A stretch of DNA of 64,000 nt from Prevotella sp. oral taxon 376. GTDB taxonomy: Bacteria > Bacteroidota > Bacteroidia > Bacteroidales > Bacteroidaceae. The DNA lies in contig NZ_PYXG01000001.1 in the NCBI RefSeq assembly GCF_003043945.1, forward strand, positions 1,414,501-1,478,500. The letters are read 5' to 3'. The position numbers were made by a program, and so were the translations under genes. Numbering within the stretch: position 1 is the stretch's first letter; the number at the start of each line of letters is the position of its first letter. Shown piece after piece: positions 26,711-35,537 of this stretch. The notes beneath the pieces were generated by a model. The model searched no databases and was not told the origin of the DNA. It worked only from the letters and a program-made list of their open reading frames with translations.

Positions 26711-26778
26711 CAATCTCGCCGATTTTGTCTGACGATTTCGCCGATTTCGTCCCACGATTTCGCCGATTTTGTCCGCCG
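26711..26778. repeat. 22-bp palindromic tandem repeat, locus C (3 units)
   Basis: TCGCCGAT recurs at 26716, 26738 and 26760, an exact 22-base period. Each unit has outer arms that pair: GACAA/TTGTC in unit 1, GACGA/TCGTC in unit 2, and ACGA/TTGT (one wobble) in unit 3. The GATTTCGCCGATT core is kept and the arms co-vary between units. It begins 50 bases after the stop of the MutS-like gene. Confidence 0.9.
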
Positions 26779-26890
26779 GGTGATAGCTTCCGGTTTTGCA
26801 AGGCGATACTTTTCATCAGCTTGCAGGCTGCCCCTGTTTGTATGGAATGCCATCAATGGTCAGGGAGTTTAATTTTTTTTGTCAGAAATG

Positions 26891-26921
26891 TTGCCGCCTA
26901 TTCTTTTTTTAACTATATTTG
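26891..26921 (+). promoter_or_regulatory. Promoter of aqpZ
   Basis: TTG at 26891-26893, 20-base spacer, TATATTTG at 26914-26921. This predicts an unusually long leader of about 120 bases. Confidence 0.7.
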
Positions 26922-27047
26922 CAATGGTCAAGGCAAGTATAGATTTTGAGCGCAATAAAAGTTTTGCGAGTGCGTTATATACTTGACATGCTGGGCACGA
27001 AACCATGCCGGGAAAGCAGAAATTATGTTACTTTAATATAGGAAAAA

Positions 27048-27740
27048 ATGAAAAAGTATTTAGCTGAAATGGTCGGCACGATGGTGCTGGTATTGATGGG
27101 ATGCGGCGCAGCCGTATCTCTGAGGTGTAACAATGCGGATCCCGAGACTGTGATCGGCACAGCCCTCGCCTTCGGTCTGGCAGTAGTGGCTATGGCCTAT
27201 ACGATTGGCGGCATCAGCGGATGCCACATCAACCCCGCCATCACGCTGGGCGTTGCGCTGAGCGGCCGCATGAGCTGGAAAGAAGCCGGCAACTACATGG
27301 TCTTCCAAGTTATAGGTGGTATCATCGGCGCAGCCGTTCTCTATCTCATCACTTCCAGTGCTGGGCTTGTCGGTACGGGTGCTAACGACCTGCAGGCCAT
27401 CAACGACGCTCAGACCATCAGCGTTCTCGGCGGCCTCTTGGCGGAGATTTTCTTCACCTGCGTATTCGTTCTCGTAGTGCTTGGAGCTACTGCCAAGACC
27501 AACGGCGCAACCAATAATTTCGCCGGTCTGGCCATTGGCCTGTCATTGGTGCTCGTCCACCTTTGCTGCATTCGCTACACGGGAACATCCGTTAACCCGG
27601 CTCGCTCCATCGGTCCGGCTCTCTTTCAGGGGGGTACGGCGCTCTCTCATCTCTGGATATTCATCGTAGGCCCGTTGGTAGGTGGTGCCCTCGCTGCTTA
27701 TATCTGGAAGCTTGTTGATCCGGCCAAGGCAGTGAAATAA
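27048..27740 (+). CDS. aqpZ: Aquaporin Z-like MIP-family water channel
   Basis: This 230-residue protein has six membrane helices and the two half-helix NPA boxes: HINPAIT near residue 65 and SVNPARS near 185. The His in LVLVHLCC and the Arg after the second NPA match the selectivity filter of water-specific AqpZ rather than the glycerol facilitator. The Gly of the glycerol-type NPA follow-up (NPARD) is also absent. It acts in the inner membrane for osmotic water flow. A hairpin follows the stop. The sugar porter gene downstream is on the same strand but functionally unrelated. Confidence 0.92.
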   Translation: MKKYLAEMVGTMVLVLMGCGAAVSLRCNNADPETVIGTALAFGLAVVAMAYTIGGISGCHINPAITLGVALSGRMSWKEAGNYMVFQVIGGIIGAAVLYLITSSAGLVGTGANDLQAINDAQTISVLGGLLAEIFFTCVFVLVVLGATAKTNGATNNFAGLAIGLSLVLVHLCCIRYTGTSVNPARSIGPALFQGGTALSHLWIFIVGPLVGGALAAYIWKLVDPAKAVK

Positions 27741-27760
27741 ATGGAAACAAACAGTTTTTG

Positions 27761-27796
27761 TGGGGGCATTGCGACAAGTGTCCCCATGTTCTTTTT
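27761..27796 (+). terminator. Terminator of aqpZ
   Basis: TGGGGGCA (27761-27768) and TGTCCCCA (27779-27786) pair with one G-T wobble, followed by TGTTCTTTTT. Confidence 0.7.
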
Positions 27797-27807
27797 AGCT
27801 CTTACGG

Positions 27808-29007
27808 ATGCAGAAAAAACCGAATAGACTTACGGAAAGGCGTTTCCTGCTGCCTTTCCTGCTGATTACGGCACTCTTTTTCCTTTGGGGATTTGCCCGT
27901 GCCATCCTCGATGTGCTCAATAAGCATCTGCAGAATGAGATGGAAATTTCCATCACTCAGTCGTCGTTGATTCAGGTAACCACTTTCCTGGGGTATTTCC
28001 TGATGGCGATACCGGCCGGACTTTTCATTAACAGGAAGGGTTATAGGCGAGGTGTGGTGTTGGGACTGCTGTTGTTTGCGGTTGGTTCCCTGCTGTTTAT
28101 CCCCGGTGCGTGGATGGGTAGTTTCCGGGTTTTTCTCTTTGCGCTGTTCGTGATCGGCTGCGGCCTCGTATTCCTTGAGACGGCGGCCAACCCGTATGTT
28201 ACGGAACTGGGACCGAAGTCCACCGCCACGAGTCGCCTCAATCTTTCGCAGTCGTTCAACGGGCTTGGATGCCTGTTTGCCACCTTCGTGGTGGGGCAAT
28301 TCTTCTTCCGGGGCGACGGCGAGGCCGGCAATGTGGCGCTGCCATATACCGTTCTGGGCGTGATAGTCCTTCTGATCGCCCTTGTTTTCTCACGGATGGA
28401 ACTACCGGAAATCGTGCACGACGAGGGCGAGGCCCCTGCTGGGGGGCTTCGGAATCTCTCGGAACTCTTTCGTCGGCCGCTCTTCGTCTTCGGGCTGGCC
28501 GCCCTGCTGTCTTATGAGGTGGCCGAAATTTCCGTCAACAGCTATTTTATCAACTTCGTAACAGGGATGGGTTGGATGGACGACAATCTTGCTTCCGTCG
28601 TCCTCACATGTGCCTTGGCCTTCTTTATGATAGGAAGGTTTTTCGGCAGTTGGATCATGAAGACGATCCGGCCGGAGCGAATGCTCCTCCTGTGTGCCAC
28701 GGGTACGGTGATCTGCACATGCCTCGTGCTTTCCGATTTGGGGCGAGTTTCCATGATGGCGCTGATTGCCGTCTATCTCTTCGAGGCCATCATGTTCCCC
28801 ACCATCTTCTCTCTTGCCCTCAAGGGACTTGGAAACCTCACCAAGAGCGCGGCTTCCCTGCTGATGATGACGCCGGTGGGGGGATGTGGATTCCTCCTGA
28901 TGGGGTGGATGGCCGATAGTGGCAGTCTGCTGCTTCCTTTCCTGGTTCCGCTGCTGGGGTTTCTCGTCGTGATGGCTTATGCCGTGAGAATGACAAGAGA
29001 AAGATAG
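27808..29007 (+). CDS. Sugar MFS transporter, FucP/GluP type
   Basis: This 399-residue protein has about 12 membrane helices. The beginning FLLITALFFLWGFARAILDVLNKHLQ closely follows the FucP-family N-terminus. FLGYFLMAIPAGLFINRKGYRRGVVLGL matches the helix 2-3 loop, and FLETAANPYVTELGP with LNLSQSFNGLG is the hallmark of the fucose/glucose/galactose porter subgroup. It would import a sugar with protons across the inner membrane; which sugar cannot be told. It starts 67 bases after aqpZ, past a terminator. No clear own promoter is visible. Confidence 0.88.
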   Translation: MQKKPNRLTERRFLLPFLLITALFFLWGFARAILDVLNKHLQNEMEISITQSSLIQVTTFLGYFLMAIPAGLFINRKGYRRGVVLGLLLFAVGSLLFIPGAWMGSFRVFLFALFVIGCGLVFLETAANPYVTELGPKSTATSRLNLSQSFNGLGCLFATFVVGQFFFRGDGEAGNVALPYTVLGVIVLLIALVFSRMELPEIVHDEGEAPAGGLRNLSELFRRPLFVFGLAALLSYEVAEISVNSYFINFVTGMGWMDDNLASVVLTCALAFFMIGRFFGSWIMKTIRPERMLLLCATGTVICTCLVLSDLGRVSMMALIAVYLFEAIMFPTIFSLALKGLGNLTKSAASLLMMTPVGGCGFLLMGWMADSGSLLLPFLVPLLGFLVVMAYAVRMTRER

Positions 29008-29116
29008 TGGGGGGCAGGATTGCAAACTATATTTTGCAAAAATGAAGATATTTCGTGATATTCAAGGAATATAAAACTTTTTAACTTGTTTGCAACATTA
29101 TTAAACCCGTATGGGC

Positions 29117-29147
29117 TTTGAAAAACGAAATAAAAGTCGTAATTTTG
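29117..29147 (+). promoter_or_regulatory. Promoter of the aldolase gene
   Basis: TTTG (29117-29120), 19-base spacer, TAATTTTG (29140-29147), then a leader of about 42 bases. Confidence 0.8.
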
Positions 29148-29194
29148 CATCAGGTAAGAAAAGATAGTTTCAATAATAAATTATTTATAGAATT

Positions 29195-30208
29195 ATGGCA
29201 GTTAGTTACAAAGAATTAGGTCTCGTAAATACACGCGAGATGTTCAAAAGAGCCGTAGACGGTGGTTATGCCATCCCGGCATTCAATTTCAATAACCTGG
29301 AGCAGCTCCAGGCCATCATTACAGCTTCTTCTCAATTGAAGTCGCCGGTCATTCTTCAGGTTTCAAAGGGCGCGCGTAACTATGCAAACGCTACGCTTCT
29401 CCGTTATCTGGCTGAAGGCGCTGTGGAATATGCGAAGGAATTGGGATGCCATCATCCCGAGATCGTCCTCCATCTTGACCATGGAGACAGCTTCGAGCTC
29501 TGTAAGAGTTGCGTAGACATGGGCTTCTCTTCTGTTATGATCGACGGTTCTTCTCTTCCTTACGAGGAGAATATTGCCCTGACCAAGCAGGTGGTAGAGT
29601 ATGCCCACCAGCACGATGTAACCGTTGAGGCCGAACTCGGCGTGCTTGCCGGTGTTGAGGACGAGGTCGTCGCTGAGGAGTCTCACTATACGAAGCCGGA
29701 GGAAGTGATTGATTTCGCTACCCGTACGGGCTGCGATTCGCTCGCTATCTCTATCGGTACCTCTCACGGCGCATACAAGTTTACCCCGGAGCAGTGCACC
29801 CGTGATCCGAAGACGGGGCGCCTGGTTCCTCCTCCATTGGCATTCGATGTGCTCCACGAGATCGAGAAGAAACTTCCCGGATTCCCCATTGTGCTCCACG
29901 GTTCCTCGTCCGTTCCACAGGAGTATGTGGACATCATTAACAAGTACGGCGGCAACCTGCCTAACGCGGTGGGCATTCCGGAAGAGCAGCTTCGTGAGGC
30001 TTCCAAGAGTGCTGTCTGCAAGATTAACATCGACTCAGACTCTCGCCTGGCTTACACGGCGGGTGTTCGTGAGACTTTGGCTGAGCATCCGGACTACTTC
30101 GACCCACGCCAGTATGGCAAGGTGGCTCGTAACTACATGATCGACCTCTACAAGCACAAGATTACCGATGTGCTCGGGAGCGACAATAAGTTGGCTAACC
30201 TGGACTAA
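29195..30208 (+). CDS. fba: Class II fructose-bisphosphate aldolase
   Basis: This 337-residue zinc aldolase splits fructose 1,6-bisphosphate into the two triose phosphates. HLDHGDSFE carries the catalytic Asp and a zinc-ligand His; GSSLPYEEN, EAELGVLAG, SIGTSHGAYK and VLHGSSSVP complete the phosphate- and metal-binding signature. It is cytosolic and dimeric or tetrameric in relatives. Strong codon bias, a consensus promoter and a clean terminator agree with high glycolytic expression. It is monocistronic. Confidence 0.96.
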   Translation: MAVSYKELGLVNTREMFKRAVDGGYAIPAFNFNNLEQLQAIITASSQLKSPVILQVSKGARNYANATLLRYLAEGAVEYAKELGCHHPEIVLHLDHGDSFELCKSCVDMGFSSVMIDGSSLPYEENIALTKQVVEYAHQHDVTVEAELGVLAGVEDEVVAEESHYTKPEEVIDFATRTGCDSLAISIGTSHGAYKFTPEQCTRDPKTGRLVPPPLAFDVLHEIEKKLPGFPIVLHGSSSVPQEYVDIINKYGGNLPNAVGIPEEQLREASKSAVCKINIDSDSRLAYTAGVRETLAEHPDYFDPRQYGKVARNYMIDLYKHKITDVLGSDNKLANLD

Positions 30209-30249
30209 TCAGACCATCACGGTTAAGCAAACCACAAATTGAATTGAGG

Positions 30250-30290
30250 AAAGGCGGAATCTGTCGCGAGACGGAATTCCGCCTTTCTTG
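30250..30290 (+). terminator. Terminator of the aldolase gene
   Basis: AAAGGCGGAAT (30250-30260) pairs perfectly with ATTCCGCCTTT (30276-30286), followed by CTTGTTG. Confidence 0.85.
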
Positions 30291-30565
30291 TTGCCTGTTT
30301 TCGGATTGCCGCATGTCGGGAGGTCAGGGGGAGCTGTCGGTAAAAAGGCTTGCCTGATTGTTACCACTTATTGGTAATCGGGTTGTGAAATCCCATTGCC
30401 GGCTTAGAAGGTCATGGAGGGACGGACTTCCGGTCAATGCGCCCGCGCCGTCTTTTTGTTTTCCGGAGAGAGGCTCGTCCTCAGGTCGTCGCGATAAGTT
30501 CATGCCCCGCATGCTTTTCCATGAGCATGCGGGGCATGAAACTTTGTCCTGACAGGTGTTGGTGC
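30291..30565. other. Convergent intergenic region with two palindromes
   Basis: No gene seen. A single 17-base palindrome TTACCA-N5-TGGTAA lies at 30361-30377, the same arm and loop size as one unit of the 22-bp repeat at locus D. A perfect 16-bp hairpin lies at 30500-30539. Confidence 0.5.
30500..30539 (-). terminator. Strong hairpin after the DUF4831-type gene
   Basis: A perfect 16-base inverted repeat: TCATGCCCCGCATGCT (30500-30515) and its complement at 30524-30539, with an 8-base loop. It is 26 bases beyond the stop codon on the minus strand. The T-run is weak, so it may protect the 3' end as well as terminate. Confidence 0.65.
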
Positions 30566-31612
30566 TTATTTCAGCATCTCGCTTTCTATTTTCTCAATGC
30601 TACCCGTAAGCGGGTTCAGGAGCAAGCGGGTCGTCGTCTTCTTTCCAAAGAGTTCGCTGCTCAGACTTTCGGTCTTGCCGAACTGTCCGGCCCAGAGCTC
30701 ATAGGTCTTCAACGGCTGCTCATATTTATAGAGCGTAACCTTGATCTTGTCGGGAATGTTCACATTCAGTCCGAAGTCGTCCTTGCTCTTCTTCTCATCG
30801 CCTGCGGCAGGAGCGTTCTCGGGTATGTTCTGCTCGTCGGTGATACTGATATAATAGGGAGAGCCGCCCAGATCGTCGGGATCGGTGATGCCGGTCCATT
30901 TCGAGAATCGGAAGAAGAGCTGTCTCTCCACGCTTTGGGTGGGAATGAAGGTGAGGATTGTTTCCGTCGTGTCCTTGTGTGTGGTGCCCTCGAATGTCTG
31001 CAGGAGGGCTGCCTCCTGTGTGTCGAGGTTGTCCATCATGATCTTGAGCTGTGTTCCGTCCTTGGGCATGAAGTCTGCCTGTCCTCGGGAAAGCTGCGCG
31101 CGGCTGTCGCGAATCTCGTAGATGTCCTGCGCGCAGAGTTCTGCCATCTTGGCCGTACTTCCCGCCGTGAGGATGTCCTCGTTCATGTAGTTGCGCGGAT
31201 TGGGCAACGGCTTCTGGGGAACGGGCCTGAAGGCTTCCGGTTCCACGATGCTTTTCCCCTTTGCGTTGATGGCCAGCAGGATGCCGCTGGGGTCTCTGTC
31301 AATCTCCGTGATGCTGAGTTTCTTGTCAAGTGTCAAGGTATATTGCTTGGCAGAATCCGGCATGGCCGTGGGGGTCATGCGGATGGCCGCGATGCGATAG
31401 GTGGTGGAAGGCTCCAGCCGCACATCCATTTTCTTGAGGTATTTGCCGGAGTAAGCGGCGAACTGGCCGGGCGTGTAGGTGGTCTTTTCTATTAGGAACG
31501 AGAACCTCAGGACGGTCTTCGGAAGGTAATAGGTGGTGCCTGCTACAGGCTGCTGCGCCTGTATGTTTAAGAGGAAGCATAGTCCCGTAAGGGTGAGGAA
31601 TATCTTTTTCAT
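30566..31612 (-). CDS. DUF4831-type exported protein
   Basis: This 348-residue protein has a signal peptide (KKIFLTLTGLCFLLNIQAQ). The body is predicted mostly beta: YYLPKTVLRFSFLIEKTTYTPGQFAAYSGKYL near the start, a middle segment with LTFIPTQSVERQLFFRFSKWTG, and a C-terminal part ending LLLNPLTGSIEKIESE. I recognise this as the Bacteroidota DUF4831 family, of unknown function, with fair confidence. It would be periplasmic or surface located. It lies 15 bases downstream of nnr and is probably co-transcribed with it. Confidence 0.65.
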   Translation of the reverse strand: MKKIFLTLTGLCFLLNIQAQQPVAGTTYYLPKTVLRFSFLIEKTTYTPGQFAAYSGKYLKKMDVRLEPSTTYRIAAIRMTPTAMPDSAKQYTLTLDKKLSITEIDRDPSGILLAINAKGKSIVEPEAFRPVPQKPLPNPRNYMNEDILTAGSTAKMAELCAQDIYEIRDSRAQLSRGQADFMPKDGTQLKIMMDNLDTQEAALLQTFEGTTHKDTTETILTFIPTQSVERQLFFRFSKWTGITDPDDLGGSPYYISITDEQNIPENAPAAGDEKKSKDDFGLNVNIPDKIKVTLYKYEQPLKTYELWAGQFGKTESLSSELFGKKTTTRLLLNPLTGSIEKIESEMLK

Positions 31613-31627
31613 TTTCTGTCTTATTGT

Positions 31628-33145
31628 TTAGTCGTTCAGTCGCTTGAAGGCTTGTGGCAGATAGTCGATAAGGTCGCTTGCAATGAGGCTTTCCTTTCCC
31701 GTCTCCTTGATTGCCAGGTCGCCGGCCATACCGTGCAGGTACATGCCCAGCTGGCACGCCTCCTTCTGTTTATGGCCACGGGCGAGCAGCCCGCAGATGA
31801 TGCCCGTGAGCACATCTCCGCTCCCCGCCGTTGCCATGCCGGAGTTGCCCGTCGGGTTGAAGATGATTTTTCCATCGGGCAGGCATAAGGCCGAGAAGTG
31901 TCCCTTCAAGATGATGTATCCCTGGAGGTGCTCTGCCAGGTCGCGGGCTTTCATCAGCCGTTCGTAGCATCCGTTGCTGGTGTTGCCGGAGAGGCGGTCT
32001 AACTCCTTGGGATGCGGCGTCAATATGATGCCCTTGGGCAACTGCTGCATCCACGCACGATGGTTGGAGAGGATATTCAGCGCGTCGGCATCGGCAACGA
32101 TCGGGCATTGCGTGCGTCGCAGCTGGGCAATCATGGCGATGGCGGTGTTTTCGTGATGACCGAGTCCGGGCCCTATGGCAAGGGCGTCGAAGTCGTCGGT
32201 ATCTACAGGTTCGGAGAAGTAAGTCTCCTCTCGGTCCATCTGCATCACCGCCTCCGGAACGGTGATCTGCATGATGCCGTAGTTTTTCTTGGGCGTGTGC
32301 ACTGTCGCCTTGCCCGCCCCGGAGCGCAGGCAGGCGCGCGTGGCCAGCACCGAGGCTCCCGACATGCCATAGCTGCCGGCAATGATGAGAGCACTGCCCA
32401 TTGTTCCCTTGTGGGCAAAGTCGTCGCGGGGCATTAGCATTGGGCGGATATCGTCTTCCTCCTGAATGTAATAAGGGGCATCGGTTTTTTTTGTAAAATC
32501 TTCCGAAAGTCGGATATCAAGCACTTTTACCTTGCCGATGTAGGCCTGGTTGTCAGCCAGGAGCATGGCCAGCTTCTTCTGTTGGAGCGTCAGGGTGAGG
32601 TCGGCCCGGATGATGTTTGCTCGGATGTTGTAGGTGTTGTCCTCGGTCATCAGCCCTGACGGGAGGTCGATGCTTACGACTTTTGAGGGACTCTGGTTGA
32701 TGTATTTTACCAGAGAGGCAAACCCACCGGCCAGCGGCTTGTTCAGTCCAGAGCCGGAAAGGCCGTCGACAACGAGTGTGCTCGCATCGAGTTTCGGAGG
32801 GTCGAAGTCTACCTTGATTTCCTTGAAGACGCTGATCTTCTTGTTGTCTATAAGTCTTTGCCGATTGATTTCACAGTCTTCGGAGAGGCGATCGTGGATA
32901 TTGAAGAGATAGACGCAGACTTTGTATCCCTGTTCCGCCATCTGGCGTGCAACGGCAAGGGCGTCGCCGCCATTGTTTCCCGGACCGGCAAAAACGATGA
33001 CAGGTGTCTGTCTGGTCCATTCAGAGCAGATGGCAAAGGTGATGGCTTTTGCCGCACGCTCCATTAAGTCAATCCCCCGGATCGGCTCATGCTCCATCGT
33101 ATATTTGTCCTGCTCGCGTATTTGAGCACCTGTGAAAATCTTCAT
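31628..33145 (-). CDS. nnr: Bifunctional NAD(P)H-hydrate epimerase / ADP-dependent dehydratase
   Basis: The start is set at 33145 (505 residues, MKIFTGAQIREQD), because the longer frame to 33196 crosses the promoter. The N-terminal YjeF domain (about 1-215) is the epimerase with VFAGPGNNGGDALAVAR and LVVDGLSGSGLN. The C-terminal ribokinase-like domain (about 225-500) is the dehydratase with ALIIAGSYGMSGASVLA, LTPHPKELDRL and NSGMATAGSGDVLTG. Together they repair damaged NAD(P)H hydrates. The fused architecture and length are as in E. coli YjeF/Nnr. The -7 box ends only 8 bases before the ATG, so the mRNA is leaderless or nearly so. Confidence 0.95.
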   Translation of the reverse strand: MKIFTGAQIREQDKYTMEHEPIRGIDLMERAAKAITFAICSEWTRQTPVIVFAGPGNNGGDALAVARQMAEQGYKVCVYLFNIHDRLSEDCEINRQRLIDNKKISVFKEIKVDFDPPKLDASTLVVDGLSGSGLNKPLAGGFASLVKYINQSPSKVVSIDLPSGLMTEDNTYNIRANIIRADLTLTLQQKKLAMLLADNQAYIGKVKVLDIRLSEDFTKKTDAPYYIQEEDDIRPMLMPRDDFAHKGTMGSALIIAGSYGMSGASVLATRACLRSGAGKATVHTPKKNYGIMQITVPEAVMQMDREETYFSEPVDTDDFDALAIGPGLGHHENTAIAMIAQLRRTQCPIVADADALNILSNHRAWMQQLPKGIILTPHPKELDRLSGNTSNGCYERLMKARDLAEHLQGYIILKGHFSALCLPDGKIIFNPTGNSGMATAGSGDVLTGIICGLLARGHKQKEACQLGMYLHGMAGDLAIKETGKESLIASDLIDYLPQAFKRLND

Positions 33146-33152
33146 GTCTCTG

Positions 33153-33160
33153 CAAAAATA
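33153..33160 (-). promoter_or_regulatory. -7 element of nnr
   Basis: TATTTTTG on the minus strand, ending 7 bases before the ATG at 33145. It implies an mRNA with almost no leader. Confidence 0.65.
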
Positions 33161-33204
33161 CGAAATTAATACTAAACAATCATGCATGTTTGGCATATTT
33201 TTTG

Positions 33205-33212
33205 TAATTTTG
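33205..33212 (+). promoter_or_regulatory. -7 element of the hpt-adk-obgE-pgeF-M23 operon
   Basis: TAATTTTG, 26 bases before the hpt ATG at 33238. The region is shared with the divergent nnr promoter. Confidence 0.65.
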
Positions 33213-33237
33213 CAACAAATATATTTAAAATTGCCTT

Positions 33238-33774
33238 ATGAGCATTGTTAAAATTAAGGACAAAACCTTTAAGACTTTTATCCCTGAAAGTGAGATTCAG
33301 CAGCGCGTCAAGGCCGTTGCGGAGAAACTGAACAGGGATATGGATGGAAAGAACCCTTTGTTCCTTGCCGTGCTGAACGGCTCTTTTGTGTTTGCAGCCG
33401 ACCTGATGCGCTACATCACGATTCCCTCCGAAATCTCGTTTGTGAAGCTCGCCTCCTATCAGGGAACGGCTTCTACGGGAGAGGTAAAGGAGGTTTTCGG
33501 TGTTACCGAGGAGCTTCATGGCCGTCATGTGGTGATTGTAGAGGATATTGTGGATACCGGTCTGACCATGAAACGCATGTTGGAGACTCTGGGCACGCGT
33601 GAGCCGGCCTCGCTGCACATATGCTCGCTGCTCGTCAAGCCCGACAAGCTTCAGGTGTCGTTGGATATAGAGTATGCCGCCATGGAGATTCCCAACGACT
33701 TCATCGTGGGCTATGGGCTCGACTATGATCAGCAGGGGCGCAATTTAAGAGATATTTACAGAATCATAGAATAA
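33238..33774 (+). CDS. hpt: Hypoxanthine phosphoribosyltransferase
   Basis: This 178-residue type I phosphoribosyltransferase salvages hypoxanthine (and often guanine) to nucleotides with PRPP. The PRPP-binding motif VVIVEDIVDTGLTM is at about 99-112, the substrate-hood end has IVGYGLDYDQQGRNL, and VLNGSFVFAADL lies near residue 47. Length is typical. It is the first gene of a tight five-gene operon, with adk beginning 1 base after its stop. Confidence 0.95.
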   Translation: MSIVKIKDKTFKTFIPESEIQQRVKAVAEKLNRDMDGKNPLFLAVLNGSFVFAADLMRYITIPSEISFVKLASYQGTASTGEVKEVFGVTEELHGRHVVIVEDIVDTGLTMKRMLETLGTREPASLHICSLLVKPDKLQVSLDIEYAAMEIPNDFIVGYGLDYDQQGRNLRDIYRIIE

Positions 33775-33775
33775 G

Positions 33776-34351
33776 ATGATGAAGAATATAGTTATTTTCG
33801 GTGCGCCGGGATCAGGCAAAGGCACGCAGAGCGATAAGATGATTGCTCAATATGGTTTCGGGCATATCTCCACGGGGGATGTGCTGCGCGGTGAGATTAA
33901 GAACGGGACGGAACTTGGCAAGACGGCCAAGGGATATATCGACCAGGGACAGCTCATTCCCGATGAGTTGATGATTGACATCCTTGCCAGCGTCTACGAC
34001 GGTTTCGGCAAGGAGCACGAGGGCGTCATCTTCGACGGCTTTCCCCGCACGATTCCCCAGGCCGAGGCATTGAAGAAGATGCTGGCGAAGCGTGGGCACA
34101 AGGTGGCAGCCATGATTGAGCTTGATGTCCCCGAGGAAGAGCTGATGAAGCGTCTGGTGCTCCGTGGGCAGCAGAGTGGCCGAACCGACGACAACGAGGA
34201 GACCATCAAGAAGCGTCTGAATGTCTACCATAGCCAGACCTCCCCTCTCATAAAGTGGTATGGGAAGGAAGGCATCCATTATCATATAGATGGCTTTGGG
34301 GAACTCGACCGCATCTTCGGCGACATCCGCCATGTAATCGATCACCTGTAA
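33776..34351 (+). CDS. adk: Adenylate kinase
   Basis: This 191-residue enzyme interconverts AMP and ATP with two ADP. The P-loop is [11 protein letters not shown] (about 8-18), the AMP-binding [13 protein letters not shown] follows at about 83-95, and [23 protein letters not shown] supplies the arginines near the lid. The lid is short with no zinc cysteines, so this is the short-form enzyme usual in Bacteroidota. Either of two adjacent ATGs (33776, 33779) can serve as start. Purine neighbours (hpt) fit the role. Confidence 0.96.
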   Translation: MMKNIVIFGAPGSGKGTQSDKMIAQYGFGHISTGDVLRGEIKNGTELGKTAKGYIDQGQLIPDELMIDILASVYDGFGKEHEGVIFDGFPRTIPQAEALKKMLAKRGHKVAAMIELDVPEEELMKRLVLRGQQSGRTDDNEETIKKRLNVYHSQTSPLIKWYGKEGIHYHIDGFGELDRIFGDIRHVIDHL

Positions 34352-34364
34352 GAATCCTGATGGA

Positions 34365-35537
34365 ATGGCAGAATCCAATTTCGTAGATTATGTGAAAATC
34401 TACTGCCGATCCGGCAAGGGAGGCAGAGGTTCGATGCATCTGCGCCATATAAAGTATCAGCCGAACGGCGGACCTGACGGTGGCGACGGTGGTCATGGGG
34501 GAAGTGTCATCCTTCGTGGAAATCACAACTATTGGACTTTGCTCCATCTGAAATACCAGCGCCATGTGTATGCGGAGCACGGAGGAAACGGTGCCCGCGA
34601 CAAGCGCCACGGCACCGACGGCAAAGACCAGTATATCGATGTGCCGTGCGGTACGGTGGTGTATAATGCCGAGACCGGCAAATATCTCTGTGATGTTACC
34701 TATGACGGGCAGGAAGTGGTGCTCTTGAAAGGAGGCCGAGGCGGCCTGGGTAACTTCCAATTCCGTACGGCAACCAACCAGGCGCCCCGTTATGCGCAGC
34801 CCGGAGAGCCCATGGAGGAAATGACCGTCATACTGGAACTGAAGCTTCTGGCCGATGTGGGTCTCGTGGGATTCCCCAATGCGGGGAAGTCGACGCTGCT
34901 TTCGACGCTGTCGAGCGCACGCCCCAGGATAGCCAACTATCCCTTTACGACGCTCGAGCCATCGCTGGGTATTGTCGCGTATCACGACCGCCAGTCGTTT
35001 GTCATGGCCGATATTCCGGGCATTATCGAAGGAGCGAGCGAGGGAAAGGGGCTTGGTCTCCGCTTCCTGCGGCATATAGAGCGCAACTCGCTGCTACTCT
35101 TCATGGTGCCAGGTGATACGGACGATATCAAGAGAGAATATGAAATCCTGCTCAACGAGCTGGAGAAATTCAATCCGGAAATGCTCGACAAGCACCGTGT
35201 GCTTGCCGTTACGAAGTGCGACTTGCTGGATGACGAACTGGTAGAGATGCTTCGGGAGACGCTTCCGACAGATTTGCCCGTCGTCTTCATCTCGTCGGTA
35301 ACCGGAAAAGGATTGAGTCTACTCAAGGATATTCTTTGGAAAGAGCTGAACAGCGAGAGTAATAAATTGTGGGAAATCACGGCTGAAGACACGCTCGTGC
35401 ACCGCGACAAGGACATGGGAAGCTTTGTGGCGGAGCTGCGTGATGAGGGTGAAGACGGGACGATAGAGTTCATCGACGAGGATGAGATAGAAGATCTTGA
35501 CGATTTCGAGTACGAGGAGGACGGGGCAGATGCTTAG
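34365..35537 (+). CDS. obgE: GTPase ObgE/CgtA
   Basis: This 390-residue GTPase acts in 50S ribosome assembly and stress control. The glycine-rich Obg domain spans about 1-158 ([25 protein letters not shown]). The G domain has G1 GFPNAGKST, the switch region [11 protein letters not shown]3 [10 protein letters not shown] and G4 TKCD. The C-terminal 25 residues are very acidic, as in many Obg proteins. The end overlaps pgeF by 8 bases. It sits 13 bases after adk in the same operon. Confidence 0.96.
   Translation: MAESNFVDYVKIYCRSGKGGRGSMHLRHIKYQPNGGPDGGDGGHGGSVILRGNHNYWTLLHLKYQRHVYAEHGGNGARDKRHGTDGKDQYIDVPCGTVVYNAETGKYLCDVTYDGQEVVLLKGGRGGLGNFQFRTATNQAPRYAQPGEPMEEMTVILELKLLADVGLVGFPNAGKSTLLSTLSSARPRIANYPFTTLEPSLGIVAYHDRQSFVMADIPGIIEGASEGKGLGLRFLRHIERNSLLLFMVPGDTDDIKREYEILLNELEKFNPEMLDKHRVLAVTKCDLLDDELVEMLRETLPTDLPVVFISSVTGKGLSLLKDILWKELNSESNKLWEITAEDTLVHRDKDMGSFVAELRDEGEDGTIEFIDEDEIEDLDDFEYEEDGADA

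Larger units (their letters stand above)
26663..27047. other. Intergenic region before the aquaporin gene
   Basis: 385 bases holding a 22-bp repeat array (26711-26778), a promoter (26891-26921) and a leader of about 120 bases before aqpZ. The leader contains an 8-bp inverted repeat CAAGTATA (26934-26941)/TATACTTG (26978-26985). No coding frame is convincing. Confidence 0.6.
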
